From assembly GCA_030549335.1 (NCBI GenBank), contig CM060191.1:4655001-4719000 (forward strand): a DNA stretch of 64,000 nt. The letters run 5' to 3'. Position numbers and translations under genes: made by a program. Numbering within the stretch: position 1 is the first letter of the stretch; every line of letters begins with the position of its first letter. Below the pieces are notes generated by a model. It did no database searches, was not told where the DNA came from, and worked only from the letters and a program-made list of their open reading frames with translations. This DNA is from Pontederia crassipes (lineage: Eukaryota; Streptophyta; Magnoliopsida; Commelinales; Pontederiaceae). This document shows, one piece after another, positions 10,132 to 22,423 of the stretch.

Positions 10132-10515
10132 TGTTGATGTGCCTTGAATTATGTACCCTGTACCCAAAATTATGAAAGAAAAAAAAATGAAAAAAGGAGA
10201 AAAAATGAGAATCTGTGGCGGAAGCGGAGGGCTTGGGCCGTTAGGCCCAAGCCCGTAACCCGCCACTGATTCTCGTGGGGGGTGCGGGGGGCCCCGTGGT
10301 ATGGACCTTTATATATGAGGGTTAGGGTTTTATATGATGTACATTCTCTTTTGGCTCATAGTGAAAATTTTTTGCGACGGCCTCCTTTGCCCGTGGATGT
10401 TTCTCTCTTGTTCACATTGATCAAGAGAGTTTTACCACGTTAAATCTCTGTGTTCATCTTTTCTTTCTTTCGTTGTTTTAATTATTCATCGATCCTCGAT
10501 GTTCTATTCGCAACA
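10132..10515 (+). repeat. 5' LTR of the copia element
   Basis: This LTR is 384 bp long. It holds a TATA-like TTTATATATG at 10308-10317 and a TTAGGGTTT box at 10322-10330. A long palindrome lies at 10207-10274. Confidence 0.95.
10207..10274 (+). promoter_or_regulatory. Long hairpin in LTR U3
   Basis: Nested arms pair GAGAATC/GATTCTC, then a T-T mismatch, GTGGCGG/CCGCCAC, and an inner perfect 11-bp stem GGGCTTGGGCC/GGCCCAAGCCC with loop GTTA. The 3' LTR copy (14650-14717) keeps the shape but has lost two pairs through G-to-A changes. Confidence 0.85.
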
Positions 10516-10518
10516 AAT

Positions 10519-10530
10519 TGGTATCAGAGC
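10519..10530 (+). other. Primer binding site (initiator tRNA-Met type)
   Basis: TGGTATCAGAGC lies three bases after the 5' LTR, the standard PBS of plant copia elements. Confidence 0.9.
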
Positions 10531-10549
10531 CGAGTTTCTTTCCGCGAAG

Positions 10550-13500
10550 ATGACTACAACGAAGTTCGACATCGAGAAGTTCGACGGGAACACAAATTTC
10601 AGTTTGTGGCAGGTTCGGATGCATGCCATCCTGGTTCAGAATGTGTTGAAGAAGGCGCTGTCGGGTCAAAAGCCTGACGCCATGGAGGCGTCCGCCTGGG
10701 AGGATCTCGACGAGAAGGCCATGTCTACGATTCAGTTGTGCCTGACGAACGATGTTCTTTAGGAAGTTCTCGCAGAGAAGACGACGGTCGATCTTTGGAC
10801 GAAGTTGAAAACTCTGTATCTGACGAAAACCCTAGCGAATCGACTTGTGTTGAAGCAGCGGCTGTACACCTTTCGTATGACCGAAGGTACGTCGATCAAA
10901 TCACATATCAGTGAGTTCATTGCCCTAATCAATGATTTGAAGAACGTAGATGCAAAGGTTGATGATGAAGATCAGGCCCTATTACTTCTTTGTTCTCTGC
11001 CATCTTCATATAAAACTTTTAAGGAGATGATGATCTACGGTAGGGACAAACTCACGTTTGAAGATGTTAAGGGCAGACTGCTGAGCAAAGAAAAGTTGGA
11101 TAATGAATTGGAATCATGCAGCAAATCTCATGATCAAGCCTCAGGTCTGATCGCAAGAGGCAGACATCAGACGAGAAATCAAAATCAAGATAGATCCAAA
11201 TCCAAGTCGAAGAATAGAGATAAAGTCTGCAATTATTGCAAGAAGAAGGGTCATATCAAAGCAGAGTGTTACAAATTATAGAATAAGAATAAAAAGATTA
11301 ACGATGACAACGAGAAGGGAAATCAAAAGGCTGAAGTTGCAGATGCCGGTGTAGCAGAAAGTGATAATGAAGATGTTCTGTTGGTAACGGCATCAAACAA
11401 ATTCAGATCATCAAGTGAATGGATTCTCGATTCTGGATGCTCATACCATATGTGTCCCAATCGAGATTGGTTCTCCACGTACAAATTTGTTGAAGGTGGA
11501 GTCGTTCTTATGGGCAACAATGCTGCCTGTAAGACTGTTGGTATTGGGTCCATCCAGATTAAGATGCATGATGGAATTATTAGGACATTATCAGAAGTCA
11601 GACATGTTCCTGATCTGAAGAAGAATCTTATCTCTCTCGGTGTCTTAGACTTAAATGGTTGCAAAGTTGTTATTGAGTCTAATAGAATGAAAATTTCCCG
11701 TGGTGCTCTTGTGTTGATGAAAGGCCTCAAAATCGGTAGTTTGTATGTTCTTCAAGGTTCGACGGTGATAGGTTCAACAGCAGTCTCATCTACCTCAGAG
11801 GAAGATTGTACAAAGTTATGGCACATGCGTTTGGGCCATATGAGTGAGAAGGGCATGCAAGTTCTCAGTAACAGAGGTCTTCTTCCTGGTGCAAAAGTTG
11901 GAAAGTTAGAGCTATGTGAGCATTGTATCTTCGGAAAGCAGAAGAGAGTTAGTTTCGGCTCAGCCATTCATAAGACGAAGGGAACTCTTGATTACATCCA
12001 TTCAGATTTATAGGGTCCTTCTCAGGTTCCTTCGAAATGAGGAAATAGGTATTTGCTGACATTTATTGATGATTTCTCTAGAAAAGTTTGGGTCTATTTT
12101 CTAAAGCATAAAGATGATGTATTCGAAACATTCAACTCATGGAAGACTTTGCTAGAGAAGCAATCTGGAAAAGTTATGAAGAGACTGAGGACTGATAATG
12201 GACTAGAATTCTGTAATTCTAAGTTCAATGAATTCTGTGACAAAGAAGGTATTGCAAGGCATCACACAGTTGTGAGAACTCCACAGCAGAATGGAGTCAC
12301 AGAAAGAATGAACAGAACTCTACTAGAAAGAGCACGATGTATGCTGTCAAATGCAGGACTTGGCAAGGAGTTTTGGGCAGAGGCTGTTAACCTGGCATGT
12401 CACTTAGTGAATCGGTCTCCTCACCGATTCTTAGACTTAAAAATTTTTGAAGAAGTGTGGTCAGGTAATTCTCCTAATTACTCACATTTAAGAGTTTTCG
12501 GTTGTCCTGCATATGCACATGTTATTGATGGAAAGCTTGAACCTAGAGCTAGGAAGTGCATATTTCTTGGTTATAAATTTGGTGTTAAAGGTTATAGATT
12601 ATGGTGTCCTGAAATCAAGAAATTTATTATCAGTAGAGATGTTACTTTTGATGAATCTGTGATGCTTCACTCGAGAAAATATTTGTCTATTATTGGTGAT
12701 ACAGAAAAGCAGAAAACTTTGGAGAAGGTGGAGTTAGAACTGTCAAATTCTTCTGATGAAAATAATGATACTCCTGATGCTCCTGAAGTTCATACATCAC
12801 CTCAAGTTCAGCAACAATACATGTTAGCTCGTGATAGACCGATGAGAGAAATAAAAGCACTCAAAAGCTCGAATTTGAAGAACTGGTCGCTTATGCATTA
12901 AGTGTTGCTGAAGATATTGAGTTACCTGATCTTTCCTCCTATTTTGAAGCTATTCGAAGTCCTGATTGTAATAAGTGGTTAATAGTAATGCAGGGGGAGA
13001 TGGAATCTCTACAGAAGAATGGCATTTGGGATCTTGTAAAACAACCCGTGAATATGAAGATTGTTGGCTGCAAATGGGTGTTCAAGAAGAAAGAAGGAAT
13101 CAATAATGAAGACTCAAAGTACAAAGCAAGATTGGTGGCAAAAGGGTATAGTCAAGTGGAGGGTGTTGATTTTCATGATGTGTTCTCTCCAGTTTCACTT
13201 CTATTCGTACTTTGCTTGCTATTGTTGCTTTGCAGAATCTTGAACTTGAGCAATTAGATGTTAAGACTGCATTCTTACATGGCGATCTAGAAGAAGATAT
13301 ATATATAGAGCAGCCAGAGGGTTTTCATGTTGAAGGTAGAGAAGATCAAGTTTGCCATCTGAAGAAGTGCTTATATGGACTTAAACAATCCCCTCGATAG
13401 TGGTATAAAAGGTTTGATTCATTCATGTTGAGTATTGGTTTTGCTAGAAGCAAATATGATAGTTGTGTTTATTTGAATCAACTTGCCGATGGTTCATTCA

Positions 13501-14483
13501 TCTATTTGTTGCTTTATGTTGATGATATGTTAATTGCAGCGAAAGATATATGTGAAATTAATATTTTGAAAAATAAATTAAGTTCTAAATTTGAGATGAA
13601 GGATCTTGGAGCAGCAAAAAAGATTTTGGGAATGGAAATTTCTAGAGATAGAAGTTCATGAAGACTATTTTTGTCTTAGCAAAAATATATTGAAAAAGTC
13701 TTGGAACATTTTGGAATGCAGAATGCTAAGGCTGTCAGTACACCGATTGCAGCACACTTTAAATTCTCAGCTTCATGTTCACCTCTATCTGATGAAGACA
13801 AAAGGTATATGTCAAAAGTTCCTTACTGTAGTGCAGTTGGTAGCATTATGTATGCAATGGTTTGCACTCGTCCAGATATATCTCATGCTGTCAGTGTTGT
13901 TAGTAGATATATGTATAATCCAGGAAAGAAGCACTGGAAAGTTGTTAAGTGGATACTGAGATATTTAAGAGGTACTTCTGATGTATGCTTGGAATTTGGT
14001 AGAAATTCAGCTGGACTGGTTGGCTATGTTGATTCAGATTTTGCAGGAGATCTTGATAGAAGAATGTCTCTAACTGGTTATGACTTTACTATTACTGATT
14101 GTGCTGTGAGTTGGAAAGCTATTTTGCAGAATACAGTAGCATTATCCACTACTGAAGCTGCTGAATACATGACCATCACTGAAGCTGTGAAAGAAGCTAT
14201 CTGGTTGAGAGGATTAGTTGGAGAGCTCACTATGAAAGAGGAAGCTATTGTCATATATTGTGATAGTCAGAGTGAAATACATCTTACAAAAGATCAAATG
14301 CATCATGAAAGAACAAAACATATAGATGTGAGATATCATTTTGTTCGAGATATTGTGGAAAAACAATATGTTCAAGTTCAGAAGATTAGCACACATGACA
14401 ATCCAGCAGATATGATGACAAAGAGCTTACCTGTTGCCAAGTTTGACTATTGTTCAGACTTTGCGGACATTACACAAAGATAA
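10550..14483 (+). pseudogene. Copia gag-pol polyprotein, broken
   Basis: Gag starts at ATG 10550 and ends with the zinc knuckle CNYCKKKGHIKAEC (about 11230-11271). Protease has the catalytic ILDSGCSYHMC near 11415. Integrase shows the HHCC region (LWHMRLGH...CEHC) and DDE positions in FIDDFSRK, RTDNGLEF and VTERMNRT. Reverse transcriptase has YVDDML near 13518. RNase H has YVDSDFAGD and CDSQS and ends near 14400. In-frame stops occur at 10760, 11279, 12011, 12038 and 13398. Frameshifts occur near 12857 (one base lost), near 13195 and near 13640. The domain order and sequence style suggest the Tork/TNT1-like branch. The gene cannot make a polyprotein. Confidence 0.92.
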
Positions 14484-14575
14484 AGCTAGGCCCTCGTGGG
14501 CCATTCGGCAAAGGAGAGCATGTTGAGCATTTTATTTTTTGAGAGTTTTGTGAAATTAAAGTCAAGGTGGAGATT

Positions 14576-14957
14576 TGTTGATGTGCCTTAAATTATGTAC
14601 CCTGTACCCAAAATTATGAAAGAAAAAAAATGAAAAAAGGAGGAAAAATGAGAATCTATGGCGGAAGAGGAGGACTTGGGCCGTTAGGCCCAAGCCCGTA
14701 GCCCGCCACTGATTCTCGTGGGGGGTGCGGGGGCCCCGTGGTATGGACCTTTATATATGAGGGTTAGGGTTTTATATGATGTACATTCTCTTTTGGCTCA
14801 TAGTGAAAATTTCTGACGGCGGCCTCCTTTGCCCGTGGATGTTTCTCTCTTGTTCACATTGATCAAGAGAATTTTACCACGTTAAATCTCTATGTTCATC
14901 TTCTCTTTCTTTCGTTGTTTTAATTATTCATGGATCCTCGGTGTTCTATTCGCAACA
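14576..14957 (+). repeat. 3' LTR of the copia element
   Basis: This LTR is 382 bp long and colinear with the 5' LTR. TTAGGGTTT is at 14764-14772. It is followed by target duplication ATCCT. Confidence 0.95.
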
Positions 14958-15960
14958 ATCCTCCTAAGTGGGTAAATCAACTATCTTAAGACAATAATAA
15001 TCTGAAAGTATTTCACACGGATATACCCTCAGTTATATTGAGATCAAGATGTAATATGTTGTAATCCTTAAACTACTTAATCGCTCGTACGGGTCAATTA
15101 TGCAGACCGCACAATCTAATATTCCACACGGCTCTATTAGATTATGACATGCATTGCTTCAACATAAAAGCTAAGAATCAATTCGAATAAAAAATTATGA
15201 ATTAAGAATTAGTTACACTACATAGTTAATTATCAACCTAGAAATCATTAAAATCTAAAGAAAAGCATTAAGCATAGAAACCATGTTCAAAGAAACTAAA
15301 CTAATTGTTATTTGATTAATACACTAAAACTCTTATAACTAAAATAGAAAGGTAAAATTAAAACTAATAATTCAGAGTGCTAAGACAGATGGATAAAATA
15401 TGAAAATCTAAATTATTATTCCAACAATATGTAGAACAAAAAGTACTATTCAGAAACAATGATGAAACTGTTGTGCAATTCTCGCACAAGTCTATTGCGC
15501 AGAAATCTTCTCCTTTGTCCTTCAGAAATTCTCCTTCGTTCTTATCTTGAAAGCTTCGGTTGCAGGCCCTAGAATAATTATTTTTTACTATTAGATGTCC
15601 CTTTTTATAGAGGCTTAGGTTTTCATGAGGTTTGAGAATAAATAGAAACATTTTCCATGTGAAATAAAATAAATTCGGAGTCATATTGATTCTGAAAGTT
15701 TTGCCTCGTAAAACTCCAAAATATTTTGTCTAATTTGTGTCCAATTGATCTCTGGGATATATGGTAGGAGTTGGAGTCCTTGTGCATTGAGAAGTCTTCC
15801 AAAAATAAACTGAGTCATGTTCTGCGTCTATCACTCCCTTTGACTAAGTTTTAACGGCTCAATTAGAGTCATATTTGAAGTTTTTTGCCGTCGTCACGAG
15901 ACGTGAGAGTAGCTTCACGGCGGTGATTCAAGTGATTTCACAACTAGTGACAGAGTGCTA
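14958..15960 (-). mobile_element. Gypsy (Athila-like) LTR, part 2
   Basis: This continues the LTR interrupted by the copia insertion (the target is ATCCTCCTAAGTGGG when rejoined). It is AT-rich and non-coding; its right-hand boundary is not visible and the end given is approximate. Confidence 0.45.
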
Positions 15961-16060
15961 TGGCCCGTGAAGATTAATAGTTTGATCTGAAGCATTCTAA
16001 TTCGAATGTTGAGAATTTTTTCTCGACTTCTTCTAGGCTCGTCACAAATAGAACAATTGA

Positions 16061-16212
16061 TAATTTTCCTTCTAGTACAATTGATAATTTTCCTTGTAGT
16101 ACAAGATTAATAGTTATTTTCCTTGTAGTACAAGATACAATTATTGCGACATGTAATTTTCCTTGTAGTACAAGATACAATTGATAAGTGAGTTATTTTC
16201 CTTGTAGTACTC
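16061..16212. repeat. Minisatellite with TTTTCCTTGTAGTACAAG units
   Basis: About five copies of ATTTTCCTTGTAGTACAAG, some extended by ATACAATTG, lie at spacings of roughly 22-40 bp (near 16061, 16087, 16117, 16156, 16195). The core CTTGTA/GTACAAG is self-complementary and resembles the CTTGTAGTG terminus of CACTA elements. Confidence 0.8.
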
Positions 16213-16223
16213 TAAATCTCTCA

Positions 16224-16776
16224 TCAATCTTTTGCACTCTTAATAGTAGCAATCATCCGGTCAAAATAACTTTCGCTCATATTAAATTCTGATTTCAAGT
16301 TCATTAATTGTGCCACTGCATAGAGTGTAGTTTGCTTCACGCCATAAAGGTTCCTTGGCTTCTTCGAGAAGGCTATAAAACTTAGAAGCTGAAGGATTCG
16401 AGTCTTCTTCAATAAATATTTTGCCAACATTTTCTCCTAGCATTGCATCTCGTATCATGTCCCTATACGAATTGCTCAACTCGCCCACATTGGTATCTAT
16501 GTTAGCATCAACTATTGTTTTTTTAGCCCATCTTTCTTCACCATGAAAGAACCAATTTGTTTATTTTAGTAAGAAACTGGTGCAATATAAATCCTTTTAC
16601 ACATCATATGTTACTTTCCTCTTATAACATTTGCATTTCAAGCATGAACATAAGATTTTGCCATATGAAGAAGCAACACCTTTATTTTCATATGCCACCT
16701 TAATAAATTCATCAACACCATCCTTATATTCTTCTGTTATAACACCATGTTTATCCTTCCAACGACGAATTCAACT
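16224..16776 (-). pseudogene. CACTA transposase N-terminal remnant (transposase-associated domain)
   Basis: Minus-strand reading gives RRWKDKHGVITEEYKDGVDE, then FIKVAYENKG and ILCSCLKCKC, then after a decayed linker WFFHGEERW. This is the layout of the plant transposase-associated domain (W-x-R start, G-V-x-E-F-x-x-x-A, CxCxxC, then WxxHGE). It is followed by YRDMIRDAM, EEDSNPSASKFYSLLEEAKE and AQLMNLKSEFNMSESYFDRM, the typical start of TNP2/En-Spm transposase. At least one frameshift (about 16380) and stops break it. The catalytic core is absent. GC-rich CACTA material lies upstream on the same strand at 17.2-17.6 kb. Confidence 0.8.
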
Positions 16777-17209
16777 ATGATATGGCTTTGTCATTTCCGT
16801 AATGGACAACATTAAGTCATATGTCAAAATTCTTGTACTTGAAACATGTGATTTTAAAGTTATGAAGTCCAAAATCACATCACATGTTTGAAGTACAAGG
16901 TCTTCGTATTCATAATCGACCTATGTCAATAAATTTTATTCTTTTTTTTAAATTGCCTTAATTCCTAGCATAAGTATTAATTATCTTTTAAATAGTATTT
17001 CTCTAGTGGACAATTAGTTAATCGTCTTCCATACGGTAGCATTAAAGCATATGACATATGGATCATATTATTTAGCATAATAATTAACTACTAACAAAAA
17101 AGATTAATTCCTTGTAAATTAACTAATCTATGCATAAGCCCTTACATCAAGAATATTAAGTTACATGCATGAGATGAATGTTTATGCATTGAACATGAAG
17201 AAAAAGTAA
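16777..17209. other. AT-rich spacer within CACTA remnant
   Basis: No coding or structural feature is recognised. An inverted pair of ACATGTGAT/ATCACATG motifs lies near 16845-16885. Confidence 0.4.
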
Positions 17210-17645
17210 TTAACAAGCAATACTACGAATGCTTATACATGAGATGAATGTGGTGGCGTGAGCTATAGGGTGGCGGTCGAACAGGAGGACGTCGTCGGAA
17301 CAGGAGGGCGGCGGACGAACAGCACGGCGACGGTCGAATAGGAGGGCGGCGGCCGAATAGTAGGGCGACAGTCGAAAAGCATGGCAACAGAGTTGTAGTG
17401 CATCACGTCGACAGGGAGGAGGAGGAGAAGTCGGGGTCGGGCAGGAGGAAGCATCGAGTTTGGGTGTTGGGGCCGGGGTCGGAGGATGGGAAGGGGAGGG
17501 CAGTGGAGCAGGGCGGATGATGACGGAGCTGGCATCGGTGGCGTCCGGTAGGGCGGCATCTAGCAAGGTGGAGGAGACTCGCGTAGTGCGGAGGATTGCG
17601 GAGCAAGGCGGACGAGAGCGTCGGAGGAGGCGGGTGACTCGCATG
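17210..17645 (-). repeat. GC-rich CACTA-like block
   Basis: Repeated GGCGG(T/A)CGAACAGGAGG-type units (17265-17395) and a GGGCGGATGA/GGGCGGCATC block resemble 3860-4080. They are probably the 5' leader of the reverse-strand CACTA remnant. The open frames here are low-complexity artefacts. Confidence 0.5.
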
Positions 17646-19067
17646 AAGTGTGTATAGAGAATATCGCATGAAAGGGGAGGTGAAAGCCTCTAAGACACAG
17701 GTCTACCCAATACTCTGGTGTATTACCCTTGAACACAAGAATGTATCGAAATAAAGTTTTAAAATTTATAATCTCTTTACTCTATCGAAATGCGATCCAC
17801 AAGCGTACGGTGCATCATTGTAGTGCTTGATGTTTTGCGAAACTTTTGAGAAATCCTTTGGAGCAAACTTGGCTGGAAAAGTAAATGCTGAGATGGGGAA
17901 AAAGAATAGCGTATGCAATGTAAAAAAAGAACTAATTGTTTTTGTGGTTTTAGAAATATAAAAGAGGGAAAAGGTGAGGACAATAGTTAATATTAAGATA
18001 TGTATGAGAGAATCAATGGAGGAAACACGCTGAGGATTTATGGGAGGTGCTTCTGTTATGGGATTCAAAATTCTTTAGCTCGAAATGATATGGGTGAAAC
18101 AACCGAGTGTCCTTTACACGCATGCATTTTTTCAGTCTTGATTGTGAAGACACTCGACTCTGCGCGAAAAGATTGCGTGTGATTGCATTTTGTTATGGGA
18201 TTGCATTTTGTTAGTGGAAAGCTAGTGATTGCATGCATGAAAAGATTCTGCACGAAGGATGCTATTATCGCTTTCATGTATGTTATCATCAAAGAATGAA
18301 TTGAGCTTTACTCCGTTCAAGATTTGAGTTTAGGTCTCATATCCACCAAGTATCAGGCATTCAAAAGAAATACACCTAAGGCAAGAAGGCTACGATCGGC
18401 TCAAGCTTGCCTTGGAGGAATACGAAAGACCCAACTAGGCTGAATGCGAGATATGAGTGTCTACGAGACGGTTTAGACAATTTTGGAGGAGGAAAATTCA
18501 ATTCAGACAATACAAAATAGGATTTACTAGAGGTCTTTCAGAAACGACTCATTTCTTATCTACCCTACTTGGGTCACCGATTTAGAATGAGGATCGAAGA
18601 ATATCCTGTCTTGAATTAAGCTCTCCAAAATCGAAAGAAATCGATAATAGCAATGGTGAAATATACGAACGTTCTTTGAATCCGTTTAAAATGATCCAAA
18701 CCTCCAACTCAATGCGATTGTTTATTGCTAGAAATTCGAAATATGTGTAACCTTTTCAGGTCGCAAATCAAAGAGTGAACGATGTAAAAACCAAACTACA
18801 AAAGATTCCATTGCTGATTCTAGGAAAACCCAAACTACGAACCATTGCACATCTTGGACTTGGTTTCTCCACGTTCGATCGTGATAGAGCCTATAATATC
18901 CCTATGTCGGGGGTGCAGGATAGCAATGGTTTTGAGAACTACTCCTAGCTTACAACAACGCGGAAAACAAGAGAACCACTTAGGGAACTATCTTCACCCA
19001 AGCTTGGTTTCTCCACGTTCAATCACGATGGAGCCTAAAATATCCCTATGGTCGAGGGGTGCAGGTG
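17646..19067. other. Unassigned sequence with an internal 144-bp-offset direct repeat
   Basis: No convincing gene is present. A roughly 70-bp segment starting CTTGGTTTCTCCACGTTC occurs at 18859 and again at 19003, each ending in GGTGCAGG. This could be part of an older LTR element, but no LTR pair is visible. Confidence 0.4.
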
Positions 19068-19072
19068 AAGAT

Positions 19073-22000
19073 TGATAGTGATATTTGGGTTTTCTAGTGA
19101 TAACTTGCTGAAATTTAAGAAAATGTCAATTTTTTCATTTTTTTGGTCTCCCAACTCACTAGCTGCAAGTGCACAGGTAAGTTGTAGTAGACTCAGGTTG
19201 TCGTATCCACAAGAATTTGAAGTCTAAAACACCCTAAAACAATCTAGATTAGTTCTACTTAAGTGGCTAAAAATAGATTTTTAATGAATAGTGAAAACAG
19301 ATTTTTTTATAGAAAGTGAAATGATAACAGATTTTTGGGTTTTGGAAATTTATCAAAACTGAATTATAAATGCTAGAATGAAGTCTAAAAAGGTTTAACT
19401 ATCTATGAGGAAGGTTCTTCTAGGATTTGGGGTTCATCTAAATTAATTAAGGATGGAATGGAACAAGTTATCATTAAATGTCCAACTTTTGATTCAACTT
19501 AAAAATGGCTGTTCCCACAGCTCAATTGGCCTCTAACTAAGCAATATATGATTATATAATTGTTAGCTAGGTTGAATCAAAAGAGGGTCCTCACTAAAAA
19601 TCAAGTTATCATTGGGCTCAAAAGGAAGATTCAATGCTGATTTTTTGCAATCCAAGGAAGTTTGGAATGATAACTTGCATTTGCAATCATAAAAAGATGG
19701 AATCATTCCAATCAACCAAACCAGGATAAAATATACTCAATAATGGTGCTTATGTTCCATGATTCATCTCTGAATTCAAGGGAGATTCAAAATCAACCTC
19801 TCGGTTGCAAAATAAATTGGAATCCACACAAACACACTCAATTGGAAATGCAAAACATATGGCCACATGAGTTCACAATTTCCATTGCTCCTTGGCCCAT
19901 CTCTGGATCTCAAAGAAGCCCTTAAGACTACCTCTCAGTAGTGGATTAATATGAGGGTTGACAATGGAAATCAGAAGTTAGAAAAATGAGAAAACAGAAA
20001 TCAACATTTCTGAAAAAATCAGCAATGTGGATTGATGGAATTCAAGTTTGCCAAATGCCCCTTGACCCATCTCTGGATTACAAGGGATTCCTAGAGTACA
20101 CCTCTCAGTGATTTGAATAAAATAGGGATTAACAATTGGCAAATCAGATTCCAAACAATCAGAAAATAGAATTTAGAATCAAACTAAGAAATCAGATTTT
20201 GGAAAAAAAATCAGATTTGAATTCTGAATTGTCAATGATCTTGATTCATTTCTGAATAAGATCATGGCATATATTAGCCTCTCAACCATTCAATTATCTA
20301 ATCCTTGATGACAATCAGATTCAAAAGCCCAAGAAATCAGATTTTGGAATTCAGGAAACCAAAAAATCAGCAACTCATTCAATTCATTCAAATCAGGAAA
20401 AACCAAATCAGATTTGAATCATAGGAATGTCAAAGCTTCTCAATTCATTTCTGAACAAGATTGGGATAGATGTTAACCTCTCAGTTGTTCAATTAGTTCA
20501 ATCCCCAATGACAATCAGATTCAAACAGCCCAAGAAAATCAGAATTCAGATTTCAGAAAAAATCAGATTTCAGAAAATAGAAATCAGAATTCTAATTGGG
20601 TTTGTATCTAGAACTTGGCATTGATTCTTGATTCATTTCTGAACAAGCGTTAGACCAAATGATAACTTCTCAGTTATAAATACAAATAGGGTCTTCAAAT
20701 GACAAGATCAGATTTATAACAAATCAGATTTCAGAAATGTAAAACCAGAAAAATCAGATTTCTGATTTCAGTTCAGGAATTAATGGAAAATCTGATTTGA
20801 GTCAAATGATTGCCCAAACAATCTTGATTCATTTCTGAATAAGATGGGGACAATACCAACATCCCAAGGACTCAATTAACCAAGTTAGAAATGAAGAACA
20901 GATTCTGATATTTATAAGAATCAAATTCAGAAATCAGAAAACCAAATCAGAAATCAGAATTGCAATTGAATGAAATCAGAAAACTGACATTAATTCTTAA
21001 TCCACTTCTGTAGAATGATTAGATCAAGTAATACTTCTCAGTCATTGGTTACAATTAGATCTAATAGTAGCATAGCATAAATCAGTAAAGAAGTTTCTGA
21101 AATCTGAAAATCAGAAATGATTCAGTGCAGGAATTATAAAACAGTCCATATCCATCCAAAACTAATCTAAACTACTACCCTATCCTAGAAGAAATGGAGT
21201 TTAGCTCCACATATTTACAAGTTTTGACATCAAATGGGGTAAGAAACAGATACAATTCATGGATCCTTTGAAGCTTCCTGGCCAGCAGCTCCTCCACCAG
21301 AATCCTTTGCAGCCTTGTCTTCCTCCAAACCCTTGAATGACCTACCTCCTTCCTTCTCCAGAAAAATCCAGCTTTTATATCACTTCTCCCCACCTTTGGA
21401 TCAGCATCAGAACATTCTTTGTGCTTTGATTGCAGCCATGTGTCCCCTGGCCCTGAAATTCCAGCAGTGACAGCTTTTTGGACAGCCAAAAAGCTAGTGG
21501 TCCCCCCTCCTTTTTTCTTCCTTTTGGCCACCTTTTCCACTTGCTACAAGGGCCAAAACATCAAGCATGAAAGTCTTCTAATAATATTTAAACAACTAAG
21601 GATTAGAACAGTAGTTAAAATCAGATCTATAGCAAAAAGGGAATTGGTGTGTTGCAAGAATGAAAACCGATATCGATATGAATGAATTCAAGGGCCCGGA
21701 ATGATAACTTTATGGAAATCTTGGGAAATGTCCTAGTATGGGTGGTTCAAAGCATTTCAGGCATCAATTTGATTAGAGTGACAAGTGAGTGAGGTCAAAA
21801 ATCAAATATGAATGAGATTCCTAAAAGTGATAACTTGAGTGCCCCAAAAACGATAACTTATATGACTTAAAAACGATAACTTGTCATAACTTGAGTTTTG
21901 ATTATCCAAATGTGATGAAATTTGACCAGCAATGAGTTAGAACAATAATAAGATGATTGCTTAAGGTCCTTGTGCAGAATTAATGGTTTTGCATGTCGAA

Positions 22001-22423
22001 ATGATAGAATTGCCCTTTAACGATAACTTGGCACTTGAAAAATGATAACTTGTTCAAATGGACTTAAAACTTTGCACAAGTTGAGATGTGACTATCCAAA
22101 TATGATTTAAACATAATAATGATGGATTTAGGGCAAGAAAACCATTGAAAATAAGTTCATTCAAAATAATGATAACTTGATACTTAGGAATGATAACTTG
22201 TCCTCAAAATGATAACTTGGCATAGAATTTAAATATTAATGGATTTTGGCATTTCAGAACCTCTATGCACATGGAATTAAGTATGAAATGAGGAATATCA
22301 ACTAGTTATCACAAAGTTTGCATTCAAAGTATAATTGGCCCAAAAATAGGCAAAAGTGGGACTCGATATGTATAAATTGCATCTAAAATGGGTTAAAATC
22401 ATATAGTGATCAGCAAGTGATCA
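19073..22423 (-). repeat. 3' LTR of element II (3351 bp)
   Basis: It runs from the reverse complement of ATATCACTATCA to that of TGATCACTTGC. The copy at 36112-39462 is colinear with no net length change. It is non-coding and carries arrays of AATCAGATTT and GATAACTT motifs. Confidence 0.95.

Larger units (their letters stand above)
10132..14957 (+). mobile_element. Complete Ty1/copia retrotransposon (4826 bp)
   Basis: LTRs at 10132-10515 and 14576-14957 both run TGTTGATGTG...CGCAACA, and the element is flanked by the perfect 5-bp target duplication ATCCT (10127-10131 and 14958-14962). PBS TGGTATCAGAGC is at 10519-10530, and the polypurine-like AAGGTGGAGATT abuts the 3' LTR. Domains run gag, protease, integrase, reverse transcriptase, RNase H, the copia order. 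The LTRs differ by roughly a dozen substitutions plus a few indels. It inserted into the Athila-like LTR. Confidence 0.95.

Noticed and set aside
17210-17669. Several overlapping Pro/Ser/Arg-rich minus-strand ORFs
   Set aside because: Repeated GGCGG units create open frames in all phases; not conserved at 3.9 kb.
21175-21540. 121-residue minus-strand ORF in the large LTR, also at 24378, 31166 and 38214
   Set aside because: It is repeated only because the LTR is repeated; stops interrupt it in one copy (31348) and it has no start context or domain. It could be a short LTR-encoded peptide but support is weak.
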